A stretch of 20,982 nucleotides of DNA from Pelagibacteraceae bacterium (lineage in GTDB: Bacteria; Pseudomonadota; Alphaproteobacteria; HIMB59; GCA-002718135). Where the stretch lies: assembly GCA_002718135.1 (NCBI GenBank), contig PBDN01000014.1, positions 1 to 20,982 on the forward strand, read 5' to 3'. Below, piece after piece: positions 8,115-15,738 of this stretch; position 1 is the stretch's first letter, and the number at the start of each line of letters is the position of its first letter. The notes below the pieces were generated by a model. It did not search any database and was not told where the DNA came from. It worked only from the letters and a program-made list of their open reading frames with translations. A program made the translations under genes and the position numbers.

Positions 8115-8816
8115 ATGATGATTCGAACGTTAATTTTTTATCTTGTTTTGACAATTTGGACTATTTTTATGGGAATATGTTGCCTTCCCTATATTTTGTT
8201 TCCTAGTTCCTTTATTCGTAAACCAGCTAAATTATGGATTAAAGGGATATTTATATTATTAAAGCTAATTTGTAGGATCACATACGAAATTAAGGGATTA
8301 GAAAATATACCTGAAGAACCTGTCATAATAGTTTCAAAACATCAATCAGCTTTCGAAACCTTTGCTTTATTTTACTATATTGACAAAAGTTTTTTTATTC
8401 ACAAAAAACAACTTTTTTACATCCCTATTTTTGGTCAATATTTATACAAAAGTAATATGGTTTCTATTAACAGGTCAGGAAAAGCATCTGCGATGCGCAA
8501 AATGTTGAAAGATGTTGAATCAAAACTAAATGATGGATCATCAATCATAATTTTTCCAGAAGGAACAAGAAAGATTCCTGGTGAAAAACCAAACTATAAA
8601 ACTGGATTTTTGGGTATTTATAAAATTGCTAGAAGAAAACTTTTACCAATTGCTCTCAACTCTGGTACTTGTTGGCCAAAGAATGATTGGAATATTAAAA
8701 ATGGGCACATTATTATTCAATTTTTACCTACAATAGAACCATATTTGAGGAAAGAAGAAGTATTTACAAAAGTTAAAAACTCTATTGAAGACGCAACTAA
8801 TAAATTGTTAAATTAA
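8115..8816 (+). CDS. plsC: 1-acyl-sn-glycerol-3-phosphate acyltransferase (PlsC family)
   Basis: Inner-membrane acyltransferase that converts lysophosphatidate to phosphatidate in phospholipid synthesis. The N-terminal hydrophobic anchor spans about residues 5-30. The catalytic block is the HX4E variant, H76-QSAF-E81, common in alphaproteobacterial relatives in place of HX4D. The acceptor-binding motif FPEGTR is at 147-152 and PIALNSG near residue 180. The length is 233 from the ATG at 8115; ATGs at 8118 and 8085 are alternatives. The 8085 start would leave only 20 bases to the divergent zinc-ribbon gene and adds ten residues that do not look like the family. The 3' end overlaps tyrA, which is convergent, by four bases. 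Some family members acylate other lipids, so substrate specificity is inferred. Confidence 0.87.
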   Translation: MMIRTLIFYLVLTIWTIFMGICCLPYILFPSSFIRKPAKLWIKGIFILLKLICRITYEIKGLENIPEEPVIIVSKHQSAFETFALFYYIDKSFFIHKKQLFYIPIFGQYLYKSNMVSINRSGKASAMRKMLKDVESKLNDGSSIIIFPEGTRKIPGEKPNYKTGFLGIYKIARRKLLPIALNSGTCWPKNDWNIKNGHIIIQFLPTIEPYLRKEEVFTKVKNSIEDATNKLLN

Positions 8817-9727
8817 TTTTTATTTTCAGTAGGATCAAAGCTTCCAGCTTGACCAAGGTCTTCAATAATTTTTCTAATTTCTTTTGAATTTGAAAATTTA
8901 TTTTGTAAAAAATCTAAATCATTATTACGAATTGCTTTTTGAAATGTTGACAAATCTTCACTAAATCTACCTAGCATCTCTAGGACTGCATCTTTATTTT
9001 TATTATATATATCACGCCACATAATTGGATCACTGCCGGCTAAACGTGTAAAATCTCTAAAACCAGCAGCCGAATATTTTATTACTTCATCTTTTAAATG
9101 TGACTCTAATTCTGTAGCAGTTGCTACTACAGAATAAGCAATTAGTTGTGGGATATGAGATGTCATAGCCAACACCCTATCATGTTTATTTGGGTCCATT
9201 TTTTCAACTATCATTCCTATAGATTCCCAAAAATAACTTATTTGTCTAATTGTATTTTCATCATTGCTTAATGGAGTCACTATACAATATCTATTTTCAA
9301 ATAATTTGGCAAAACCATACTCCGGACCACTCTTTTCAATACCGGCAATAGGATGGGCAGGAAGAAATTTTAAATAATTATTATTTATACATTCTTTGAA
9401 ATCTTGAATAACACTCACTTTTGTGGAACCTACATCTGTTATCAAGGTTGGTTGCGATATGTATTTATTCAGATCAGTAAAAATTTTTTTATAAGTATTT
9501 AAAGGAGTACATATAATTATTAAATCAAATTGCTGATTAAATTTATTTATATTTGTATCACCTTCTATCAAAAGATTTAATTCATTACATTTTTTAATAA
9601 TATGTTCATTGGAATCTAATCCAAATATATTATTTGTTATATTTAGTTCAATTAAAGCTCTTGAAATTGAGGAACCTATTAGACCCATTCCTACAATTAA
9701 TACTGATTCAATTTTTTTATTTACCAT
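8813..9727 (-). CDS. tyrA: Prephenate/arogenate dehydrogenase (TyrA/TyrC)
   Basis: Oxidative decarboxylation of prephenate or arogenate toward tyrosine. The N-terminal Rossmann motif GMGLIG (13-18) is followed by D38 at the end of the second strand, which suggests NAD+ preference. Next come TDVGSTK (97-103), HPIAG with the catalytic-region histidine H125, ENRYCIVTPL, MTSHIPQLIAYSV and FRDFTRLAGSDPIMW. The 304 residues form a single dehydrogenase, with no fused chorismate mutase or ACT domain. The start overlaps the end of the upstream mutase-aminotransferase gene by seven bases, so the two are almost certainly translated from one message. Whether prephenate or arogenate is the substrate cannot be decided here. 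Confidence 0.93.
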   Translation of the reverse strand: MVNKKIESVLIVGMGLIGSSISRALIELNITNNIFGLDSNEHIIKKCNELNLLIEGDTNINKFNQQFDLIIICTPLNTYKKIFTDLNKYISQPTLITDVGSTKVSVIQDFKECINNNYLKFLPAHPIAGIEKSGPEYGFAKLFENRYCIVTPLSNDENTIRQISYFWESIGMIVEKMDPNKHDRVLAMTSHIPQLIAYSVVATATELESHLKDEVIKYSAAGFRDFTRLAGSDPIMWRDIYNKNKDAVLEMLGRFSEDLSTFQKAIRNNDLDFLQNKFSNSKEIRKIIEDLGQAGSFDPTENKN

Positions 9728-11073
9728 TTGATTTTTTTTAAACTTTCAATAGTTGTTTTCATTTCTTGACGAGTGCCTATAGTGATTCTTATACAATCTG
9801 GCAATTTATAACTGTTAAGCTGTCTAATTAAAATACCTGAATCTAATAAATGTTTTGTAATTTTTTTTGCTTTAATTTCTGTTAATTTAATAAAAGTAAA
9901 ATTACCTTCAGAGGAATATGTTTTAATTTGTAATTTATTTAATTCTTTTTCAAACCATTTTTTCGTGTCTAAATTCAATTTAATAACTTTATTAATATAA
10001 TTTTGGTCACTTAGTGCAGCAATTGCTAAATTTTGCGCCAAAGAAGAAGTATTAAAAGGGCCTTTGACTTTATTTAATATTTCACTTACCTTTTTACTCG
10101 AGTACGACCAACCAATCCTTAAACCAGCTAATCCATAAATTTTAGAAAAAGTACGAGTAAAAATAATATTTTCAAATTCATCTGCTAAAGCAAATCCTTT
10201 ATTATAATCTTCCTTAATAACATATTCTGCATATGCTCCATCTATAACAACAATTATATCTTTAGGTATTTTTTTCATAAGTTTTTTGATGAAAGATTGG
10301 CTCAGATATGTTCCTGTAGGATTATTAGGATTTGCAAGATAAATCAATTTTGTTGCAACAGTAATTTCATCATAAATTGATTTTAAAGAAATTTTAAATT
10401 CTTTATCCTCTTTAATTTTTTTTGATGTTGCTCCAACTATTTTAGAAATAATTGGATACATTTCAAAACCATGATCTGCATGAACAATCTCGTCACCATC
10501 TCTACAAAAAGATAAAGCTGCAAATAGAAGGGCTTCATCAGAGCCGCAACCTAAAACAATTCTTTCTGAATCTATACCATGATATTTACTTATCGAATGT
10601 CTTAAGGTCTCGCCATCAATTTCTGGATAACGATTAACATCTAAAAGAAATTTTTTTGATTTACTTAATTTTGATACTAAAGGTGAAGGTCCATAAGAAC
10701 TTTCATTTGAAGATAATTTAATAATATTTTTTTTGCCAAAAATATTCTGCTTTCCTCCTTTATAAATATTAATACTATTTATAGATCTCTTAGTTTGTAT
10801 TAAGTCTGCATTGGTTTGTTGAAGCTTTGAAGATGCTTGGAATAATTCTCTCCAGATTCTAACTATAGTATCTTTAGAGTATTTTGTTTTAGAATTATTA
10901 ATTAACCGATCTAAAACTTTTTGCTCTCTTTCAAGATCAACGATATTCTTTAATGAATTTTTGTGTTTTCCAATTGAGCTTACAATATTAGCCCTACTTT
11001 CTAAAATATCTAAAATTTTATCATCAAGGATATTGATTTCTGCACGAAGTTTATCTAATTCTTTGTTTTCCAT
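9721..11073 (-). CDS. Fused chorismate mutase (AroQ) - HisC-family aminotransferase
   Basis: Residues 1-90 form an AroQ helical chorismate mutase. R10, R27, K38, D46, R49, E50, S81 and Q85 line up with R11, R28, K39, D48, R51, E52, S84 and Q88 of the E. coli enzyme. After a short linker (about 87-115), residues 115-450 are a class-I/II PLP aminotransferase of the histidinol-phosphate/aromatic group, with LSSNESSYGPSP, NPNNPTG, DGAYAEY and the PLP lysine K311 in FSKIYGLAGLRIGW. One continuous frame encodes both parts, with no internal stop. In related bacteria these are usually two genes next to tyrA. The protein can supply prephenate and perform the transamination in tyrosine or phenylalanine synthesis; it may also serve histidine synthesis. 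An ATG at 11115 would add 14 residues; 11073 gives the usual mutase N-terminus (MENKELDKLRAEI) and is preferred. Confidence 0.9.
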   Translation of the reverse strand: MENKELDKLRAEINILDDKILDILESRANIVSSIGKHKNSLKNIVDLEREQKVLDRLINNSKTKYSKDTIVRIWRELFQASSKLQQTNADLIQTKRSINSINIYKGGKQNIFGKKNIIKLSSNESSYGPSPLVSKLSKSKKFLLDVNRYPEIDGETLRHSISKYHGIDSERIVLGCGSDEALLFAALSFCRDGDEIVHADHGFEMYPIISKIVGATSKKIKEDKEFKISLKSIYDEITVATKLIYLANPNNPTGTYLSQSFIKKLMKKIPKDIIVVIDGAYAEYVIKEDYNKGFALADEFENIIFTRTFSKIYGLAGLRIGWSYSSKKVSEILNKVKGPFNTSSLAQNLAIAALSDQNYINKVIKLNLDTKKWFEKELNKLQIKTYSSEGNFTFIKLTEIKAKKITKHLLDSGILIRQLNSYKLPDCIRITIGTRQEMKTTIESLKKIKW

Positions 11074-11151
11074 AATTGTGAATGTGTCTTTACAAAGTAT
11101 CTTAACAGAAATCAAAAAAAACTAGATTTAACAGGTAAATATTAAGAGATA

Positions 11152-11179
11152 TTGACAAAAAAATGATATCCTCTAAATA
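11152..11179 (+). promoter_or_regulatory. Probable promoter of metX-metW-gloB
   Basis: A perfect -35 box TTGACA (11152-11157) is followed after 16 bases by a weak -10 candidate TAAATA (11174-11179). Transcription would begin near 11186, just at the 5' edge of the riboswitch aptamer, which makes the assignment more likely. Confidence 0.55.
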
Positions 11180-11186
11180 CCCCTCC

Positions 11187-11236
11187 TGCACCGATTTGAA
11201 ACAGCTTGCGGGTGTGTATCTGAACTGCTAAAGCGT
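11187..11236 (+). promoter_or_regulatory. SAM-II riboswitch (metA/metX leader, SAM_alpha)
   Basis: The region matches the H-type pseudoknot of SAM-II. The P1 stem is TGCACC (11187-11192) with GGTGTG (11211-11216). The conserved loop begins GATTTGA (11193-11199). The second stem pairs GCTTGC (11204-11209) with GCTAAAGC (11227-11234), which contains the highly conserved GCTAAA that forms the SAM site with the loop uridines. Position also fits: it lies 43 bases before metX in an alphaproteobacterium, the classic setting. Binding of S-adenosylmethionine is expected to lower metX expression. The downstream stretch holds a TTGGA ribosome binding site (11267-11271) and no clear terminator, so control is more likely translational. 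Confidence 0.88.
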
Positions 11237-11278
11237 GATACCCTACTCTCAAATTAACAAATTGGCTTGGATAAATAT

Positions 11279-12427
11279 ATGATTAAGTCAACAATAGTAG
11301 AAAATAAAGAAATAGATTGTCAAATATTAGTTTGTGAGGATATTAATTTTAAATTAGTATCTGGTACATCACTGCCTGAATTAAAAATAGCTTTTAAAAC
11401 ATTTGGTAAACTTAACAAAAATAAAACAAATGCTATACTTATATGCCATGCATTAACAGGTGATCAATATGTGACTGGGAATAATCCAATTACAAAAAAA
11501 GATGGTTGGTGGGCACGTATGGTAGGTCCGAACAAACCTATAGATACAAACAAATTTTTTGTAATTTGTTCAAATGTTCTAGGTGGTTGCGCTGGGTCAA
11601 CAGGGCCAAAAGAGATAAATCCTCATACTGAAAAACCTTATGGTGCAAATTTTCCATCAGTTACAATTAAAGATATAGTTAAGGCTCAGACTTATTTAAT
11701 TGATGCACTAACGATTTCTAAATTATTTTCAGTAGTTGGAGGTTCAATGGGGGCCATGCAAGCCCTACAATGGTCCATAGATTTTCCTGAAAGAGTTGAA
11801 AAAATTTTACACATAGCAGGAGCCCTTAAACATTCTGCTCAAAATATTGCCTTTCATGAAGTTGGCAGACAGGCAATAATGAATGATCCACTTTGGCATA
11901 AAGGTAACTATCAATTAGAAAAAACAGTGCCTGAAAGAGGGCTTTCTGTTGCGAGAATGATAGCTCATATAACATATTTATCTGAAAATGCATTACACAG
12001 AAAGTTTGGCCGTAAACTTCAATCTCGTGATATTATTTCTTTTGGTTTTGATGCAGATTTTCAAATTGAAAGTTATCTTAGATATCAAGGCAGATCTTTT
12101 GTTGATAGATTTGATGCTAATTCTTATTTATATTTGACAAGAGCTATGGATTACTTTGATCATGCAGAGACTTATAAAAAATCAATTGAATTTTCAAATG
12201 CACCTAATAATCATATTAGATATTTAGTTATATCTTTTAGCTCTGATTGGCTATTCCCAACATTAGAAAATAAAGCAATAGTTGAAACATTAAATTTTTT
12301 TTCAAAAAAAGTCAGTTTTACTGAAATTGAAACAGATAAAGGGCATGACAGTTTTTTACTAGATGAACCTAATTTAGATTTTGTAACAAAAGGATTTTTA
12401 GAAAATAATATAGGGCTAAAAAAATGA
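11279..12427 (+). CDS. metX: Homoserine O-acetyltransferase (MetX)
   Basis: Alpha/beta-hydrolase-fold acyltransferase that activates homoserine for methionine synthesis. The catalytic triad is visible: nucleophile S156 in GGSMGAMQALQW, D323 in SSDWLFPT and H356 in KGHDSFLLD. Further family blocks are CHALTGDQY, NVLGGCAGSTGP and YLTRAMDYFD. From the ATG at 11279 it has 382 residues, a normal length; a TTG at 11267 in the same frame would add four residues but overlaps the GGA ribosome binding site, so ATG is preferred. The SAM-II riboswitch lies just upstream. The stop overlaps metW as ATGA. Some MetX proteins use succinyl-CoA; the MetY gene in this window suggests acetyl, but the sequence alone does not prove it. 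Confidence 0.94.
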   Translation: MIKSTIVENKEIDCQILVCEDINFKLVSGTSLPELKIAFKTFGKLNKNKTNAILICHALTGDQYVTGNNPITKKDGWWARMVGPNKPIDTNKFFVICSNVLGGCAGSTGPKEINPHTEKPYGANFPSVTIKDIVKAQTYLIDALTISKLFSVVGGSMGAMQALQWSIDFPERVEKILHIAGALKHSAQNIAFHEVGRQAIMNDPLWHKGNYQLEKTVPERGLSVARMIAHITYLSENALHRKFGRKLQSRDIISFGFDADFQIESYLRYQGRSFVDRFDANSYLYLTRAMDYFDHAETYKKSIEFSNAPNNHIRYLVISFSSDWLFPTLENKAIVETLNFFSKKVSFTEIETDKGHDSFLLDEPNLDFVTKGFLENNIGLKK

Positions 12428-13110
12428 ATAAAATAAAAAGTATAAGAAAAGATTGGAAATTAATAGAATCTTTAATCAATCATAATGCAAAATTATTAGA
12501 TGTTGGTTGTGGTGAAGGTGAATTAATACATCAATTAAAAAATAACTTAAAAGCAAATACCCATGGTATTGAATTAAATGGTGAATTAGCTCAAAAAGCA
12601 ATAGCAAAAGGTCTTAATGTAGTACATGGCAATGCTGAGAAAGATCTATCACAATATGCAAATCAAAGTTTTGATTATGTAATTTTGAGTCAAACTCTAC
12701 AGGCTATGATGAAACCAAAACAAATAATAACTGAATTACTAAGAATAGGTGGAAGAGCTATAGTATCTTTTCCAAATTTTGGTCACTGGAAGATAAGACT
12801 GCAACTTTTATTTTCAGGAAAAATGCCAGTAACAGAAGGTTTACCATTTGCTTGGTATGATACACCTAATATTCATTTTTTTACAATAAAAGACTTTCAA
12901 AATTTATGCTCTGAAATGAATATTATAATTGAAAAAAGTATTGGACTTACAGCTAAAGGAAAGCAGTTTGATATAAATAATAGTAATTTTTATAGTACTA
13001 ATTTATTTACTCATGAAGCAATATTTTTATTAAGTTATCAAAATTTTGAACCTATTAAAATTAAATCTGCAAAAAGAATGTTTGTTAAAAATTCTGCTAT
13101 AATTAGTTAA
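12424..13110 (+). CDS. metW: MetW, methyltransferase-like partner of MetX
   Basis: A 228-residue Rossmann methyltransferase-fold protein with the SAM-binding motif LLDVGCGEGEL (24-34) and typical MetW blocks: YVILSQTLQAMMKP, RIGGRAIVSFPNFGHW and GLPFAWYDTPNIHFFT. MetW occurs next to metX in many proteobacteria and is reported to be needed for MetX activity in some of them. The start overlaps the metX stop (ATGA), so their translation is coupled. It is slightly longer than the usual 200-220 residues because of a tail after residue 205. Confidence 0.94.
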   Translation: MNKIKSIRKDWKLIESLINHNAKLLDVGCGEGELIHQLKNNLKANTHGIELNGELAQKAIAKGLNVVHGNAEKDLSQYANQSFDYVILSQTLQAMMKPKQIITELLRIGGRAIVSFPNFGHWKIRLQLLFSGKMPVTEGLPFAWYDTPNIHFFTIKDFQNLCSEMNIIIEKSIGLTAKGKQFDINNSNFYSTNLFTHEAIFLLSYQNFEPIKIKSAKRMFVKNSAIIS

Positions 13111-13874
13111 TGAACAAATTAAAAATCAAAGTTGTTAATCAATTAAAAGATAATTATTCTTATATAATTTACAAAACAGATAATTCTTTTGCAACAATAG
13201 TTGATCCTGCAGAAAGTCAATCACATATTAATGTTTTAAAACAAAAAAATCTAATATTGGAAAAGATCCTAATTACACATCATCATGACGATCATATAAG
13301 TGGTATAGATGGATTAATAAAAATATTTCCTAATACTAAAATTTATTCCCCGAATAAATTACATTCCTTTTCATCAAAATTAATCAAAGAAGGAAATATT
13401 ATTAGAACAAGCATAAATGAATTTGTTGTTCTTGAAACTCCAGGACACACCTTGGATCATATAATATTATATGACTCTAAAAACAAAATTTTATTTTCTG
13501 GTGATACATTATTTAGATTAGGATGTGGAAGAGTTTTCGAAGGAACTTATGATCAAATGTATTATTCTCTAAAAAAAATTAATTCCTTAGATGATAACAC
13601 TACGGTTTATTGTGGTCATGAATATACGATAACAAATCTTAATTTTCTTGAAAGCTTATTAAATGATAATGATGATTTAATTTCATTGAGACGTAAAATA
13701 GAATCTGAAATCAAACAACTAAAGCGTTCGATTCCTTTTAACCTTGGTTCAGAAAAGCAAATCAATCCCTTTCTTAATCAAAATTCTGATTTGGCAATTC
13801 AACTGAAAGAAAAGCACAAATTTTCTAATATTGAGCTTTTTACTTTTTTAAGAGATCAAAAGAATCAATTTTAA
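13110..13874 (+). CDS. gloB: Hydroxyacylglutathione hydrolase (glyoxalase II)
   Basis: Metallo-beta-lactamase-fold thioesterase that releases D-lactate and glutathione from S-lactoylglutathione in methylglyoxal detoxification. The metal-binding motif THHHDDH is at 56-62. It is followed by the histidine of ETPGHTLDH, the bridging aspartate of SGDTLFRLGCGRVFEG and the histidine of CGHEYT. The C-terminal helical domain ends near residue 254, normal for GloB. The ATG shares one base with the metW stop (TAATG), placing it in the SAM-controlled transcript. I see no link between its reaction and methionine; the pairing may be simple operon packing. Confidence 0.93.
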   Translation: MNKLKIKVVNQLKDNYSYIIYKTDNSFATIVDPAESQSHINVLKQKNLILEKILITHHHDDHISGIDGLIKIFPNTKIYSPNKLHSFSSKLIKEGNIIRTSINEFVVLETPGHTLDHIILYDSKNKILFSGDTLFRLGCGRVFEGTYDQMYYSLKKINSLDDNTTVYCGHEYTITNLNFLESLLNDNDDLISLRRKIESEIKQLKRSIPFNLGSEKQINPFLNQNSDLAIQLKEKHKFSNIELFTFLRDQKNQF

Positions 13875-13916
13875 AGATTTTCATCATAAAATTAAGTGGA
13901 TTTTAAGTCTTTTCAA

Positions 13917-13943
13917 TTGACTATTGTTATTGTTCATTATAAA
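13917..13943 (+). promoter_or_regulatory. Probable promoter of rplU-rpmA
   Basis: TTGACT (13917-13922) is followed after 15 bases by TATAAA (13938-13943) in the 92-base gap after gloB. The spacer is shorter than the ideal 17. A further promoter could overlap it, since TTGTTA (13925) also lies there. Confidence 0.5.
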
Positions 13944-13966
13944 TCCCGGATTTCTTGAAATAAATT

Positions 13967-14464
13967 ATGTTAGCAGTATTTAAAACAGGTGGAAAACAAT
14001 ATTCTGTTAAAACAGGACAAATTCTAAAAGTTGAAAAACTTGAAGGAAAAAAAGGTGATAATATATCTTTTAAAAATGTTCTTGCGATTTCTGATAAAAC
14101 AAAAAACACTATTGGCACTCCCTTAATTCAAGGGGCCGTTGTTCAAGCAAAAATTGTTCAACAAATTAGAGGTAATAAAATTATAGTTTTTAAAAAAAGA
14201 AAACGACAAAATTATAGATCAACTCAAGGTCATAGACAATATTTAACAGTTTTACAAATTGAAACAATCTCACTAGATGGTAAAATATCTACTAATAAGA
14301 AAAAAATAGTAGAAAAAAAATCTAAAGACAAAAAAACAAATAATGAAAAAAAAGAAATAATTAAATCGCCCTCTAAAAAGACAGCACAAAAAAAAACAAT
14401 TTCAAAGAAAAAAATTATTAAAAAAGCAGTGAAAAAGACTACAACTAAACAGGAGAAAAAATAA
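13967..14464 (+). CDS. rplU: Large-subunit ribosomal protein L21 with lysine-rich tail
   Basis: Residues 1-103 are ordinary bL21, which binds 23S r[20 protein letters not shown] at the start, then the conserved [17 protein letters not shown] and [10 protein letters not shown] blocks. A further 62 or so residues are almost entirely lysine, threonine, serine and other polar residues (about 104-165), presumably disordered and possibly RNA-binding. Extensions on L21 are known in alphaproteobacteria. The stop overlaps rpmA by one base (TAATG), and AGGAG at 14451-14455, in the last rplU codons, serves rpmA. Confidence 0.96.
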   Translation: MLAVFKTGGKQYSVKTGQILKVEKLEGKKGDNISFKNVLAISDKTKNTIGTPLIQGAVVQAKIVQQIRGNKIIVFKKRKRQNYRSTQGHRQYLTVLQIETISLDGKISTNKKKIVEKKSKDKKTNNEKKEIIKSPSKKTAQKKTISKKKIIKKAVKKTTTKQEKK

Positions 14465-14715
14465 TGGCTACAAAAAAAGCTGGTGGTAGTTCACGTAATG
14501 GTCGCGACTCTATAGGTCGCAGACTTGGCGTAAAGAAGTTTGGTGGTGAAAATGTTATTTCAGGTAATATTATTGTACGTCAAAGAGGAACTAAGTTTCA
14601 TCCAGGTAGTAATGTTGGTATAGGAAAAGATCATACCATTTTTGCAACAACTAATGGAAAAGTTACATTCAAAAAAACTCGTCTAAGAACTTACGTATCT
14701 GTTACACCTTTATAG
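14464..14715 (+). CDS. rpmA: Large-subunit ribosomal protein L27
   Basis: An 83-residue bL27, whose N-terminus reaches toward the peptidyl transferase centre. It starts [16 protein letters not shown] with no cleavable prefix of the Firmicutes type, then has the family blocks [27 protein letters not shown] and IGKDHTIFA. The gene pair with rplU is nearly universal. It has a good ribosome binding site (AGGAG, spacing 8) and a terminator just after the stop. Confidence 0.97.
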   Translation: MATKKAGGSSRNGRDSIGRRLGVKKFGGENVISGNIIVRQRGTKFHPGSNVGIGKDHTIFATTNGKVTFKKTRLRTYVSVTPL

Positions 14716-14720
14716 TATAT

Positions 14721-14744
14721 AGGAGTAGTAAAACTCCTTTTTTT
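14721..14744 (+). terminator. Intrinsic terminator after rpmA, abutting obgE
   Basis: A perfect 6-base-pair stem, AGGAGT (14721-14726) with ACTCCT (14733-14738), has a 6-base loop and runs into seven T residues (14738-14744). The obgE ATG starts at 14746, one base after the T-run. The stem is short, so it may attenuate and not fully stop transcription into obgE. Confidence 0.75.
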
Positions 14745-14745
14745 A

Positions 14746-15738
14746 ATGAAATTTCTTGATCAAGTAAAAATATATGTTGTTTCCGGCAGAGGTGGAAATG
14801 GGTGTGTAAGTTTTAGAAGAGAAAAATATATTGAATTTGGAGGACCTAATGGAGGTGATGGAGGCAAGGGAGGAGATATTATTTTTATTACTGATCACAA
14901 TATCAATACCCTTATAGATTTTCGTTATCAACAACACTTTAAAGCTAAAAAAGGTGCAGATGGTATGGGGAAAAATAAAACGGGCCCTAGTGGAAAAGAT
15001 ATAATTATTAAAGTGCCTCCAGGAACGGAAATATATAATGAGGATAAAACAGTTTTATTTACTGAATTATTAGATAATAATACAAAATTTACATTTCTTA
15101 AAGGTGGCAAAGGTGGTCTTGGAAATTCTCACTTCAAAAGCTCAACCAATCAAGCACCTAGACGATTTACCAAAGGAGAGCCTCAAGAGGAACAGTGGAT
15201 ATGGTTATCATTAAAATTATTTGCTGATGTAGGTATAATTGGTAAACCTAATGCTGGTAAATCTACATTTCTATCAAAAGTTTCCAAAGCAAAACCAAAA
15301 GTTGCTGATTATCCTTTCACTACACTACACCCAGTTTTAGGAGTAGTTAAACAATTTGATAAAGAAATAGTAATTGCTGATATACCTGGTTTAATTGCTG
15401 GAGCACATGAGGGTAGGGGATTAGGAGATAAATTTTTAGCCCATATAGAAAGATGCAAAATATTACTTCATATGATTGATATTTCAGATTCTGATTGGAA
15501 AAATAATTATCTAATTGTGAAAGATGAATTGAAAAAATATGGTAAAAAACTCATTAATAAAGAAGAAATAGTAGTTTTAACAAAAACTGATATTGCAACA
15601 AATAATATTGATAAAAACCTTAAGAAAATAGAAACTTTTATTGGGAAAAAACCATTTACAATTTCTAGTTTTGAAGGAAAAGGATTAAAAGAATTGATTC
15701 AATATCTTTTTGTAAGATGTTTTATTAAAAATGATTGA
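14746..15738 (+). CDS. obgE: Obg-family GTPase ObgE/CgtA
   Basis: GTPase that binds the large ribosomal subunit and acts in its assembly and in stress signalling. The glycine-rich Obg fold covers residues 1-158 (for example FGGPNGGDGGKGGD at 31-44). The G domain follows: G1 GKPNAGKS (166-173), G3 DIPG (212-215), G4 TKTD (279-282) and G5 near SSFEG (307-311). The 330 residues end after the G domain, so the variable C-terminal tail seen in some species is absent. The start lies one base after the T-run of the rpmA terminator, and the only AGGAG nearby (14721-14725) is inside the hairpin and about 20 bases away. Its stop overlaps proB by eight bases. Confidence 0.96.
   Translation: MKFLDQVKIYVVSGRGGNGCVSFRREKYIEFGGPNGGDGGKGGDIIFITDHNINTLIDFRYQQHFKAKKGADGMGKNKTGPSGKDIIIKVPPGTEIYNEDKTVLFTELLDNNTKFTFLKGGKGGLGNSHFKSSTNQAPRRFTKGEPQEEQWIWLSLKLFADVGIIGKPNAGKSTFLSKVSKAKPKVADYPFTTLHPVLGVVKQFDKEIVIADIPGLIAGAHEGRGLGDKFLAHIERCKILLHMIDISDSDWKNNYLIVKDELKKYGKKLINKEEIVVLTKTDIATNNIDKNLKKIETFIGKKPFTISSFEGKGLKELIQYLFVRCFIKND

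Noticed and set aside
8065..8154. Thirty-residue N-terminal extension of the zinc-ribbon protein from an upstream ATG
   Set aside because: It overlaps the start of divergent plsC, has no family resemblance, and a start at 8064 gives the standard zinc-ribbon N-terminus.
11074..11115. Fourteen-residue extension of the chorismate mutase fusion
   Set aside because: The ATG at 11073 gives the usual AroQ start, with active-site arginines at positions nearly identical to the E. coli enzyme.
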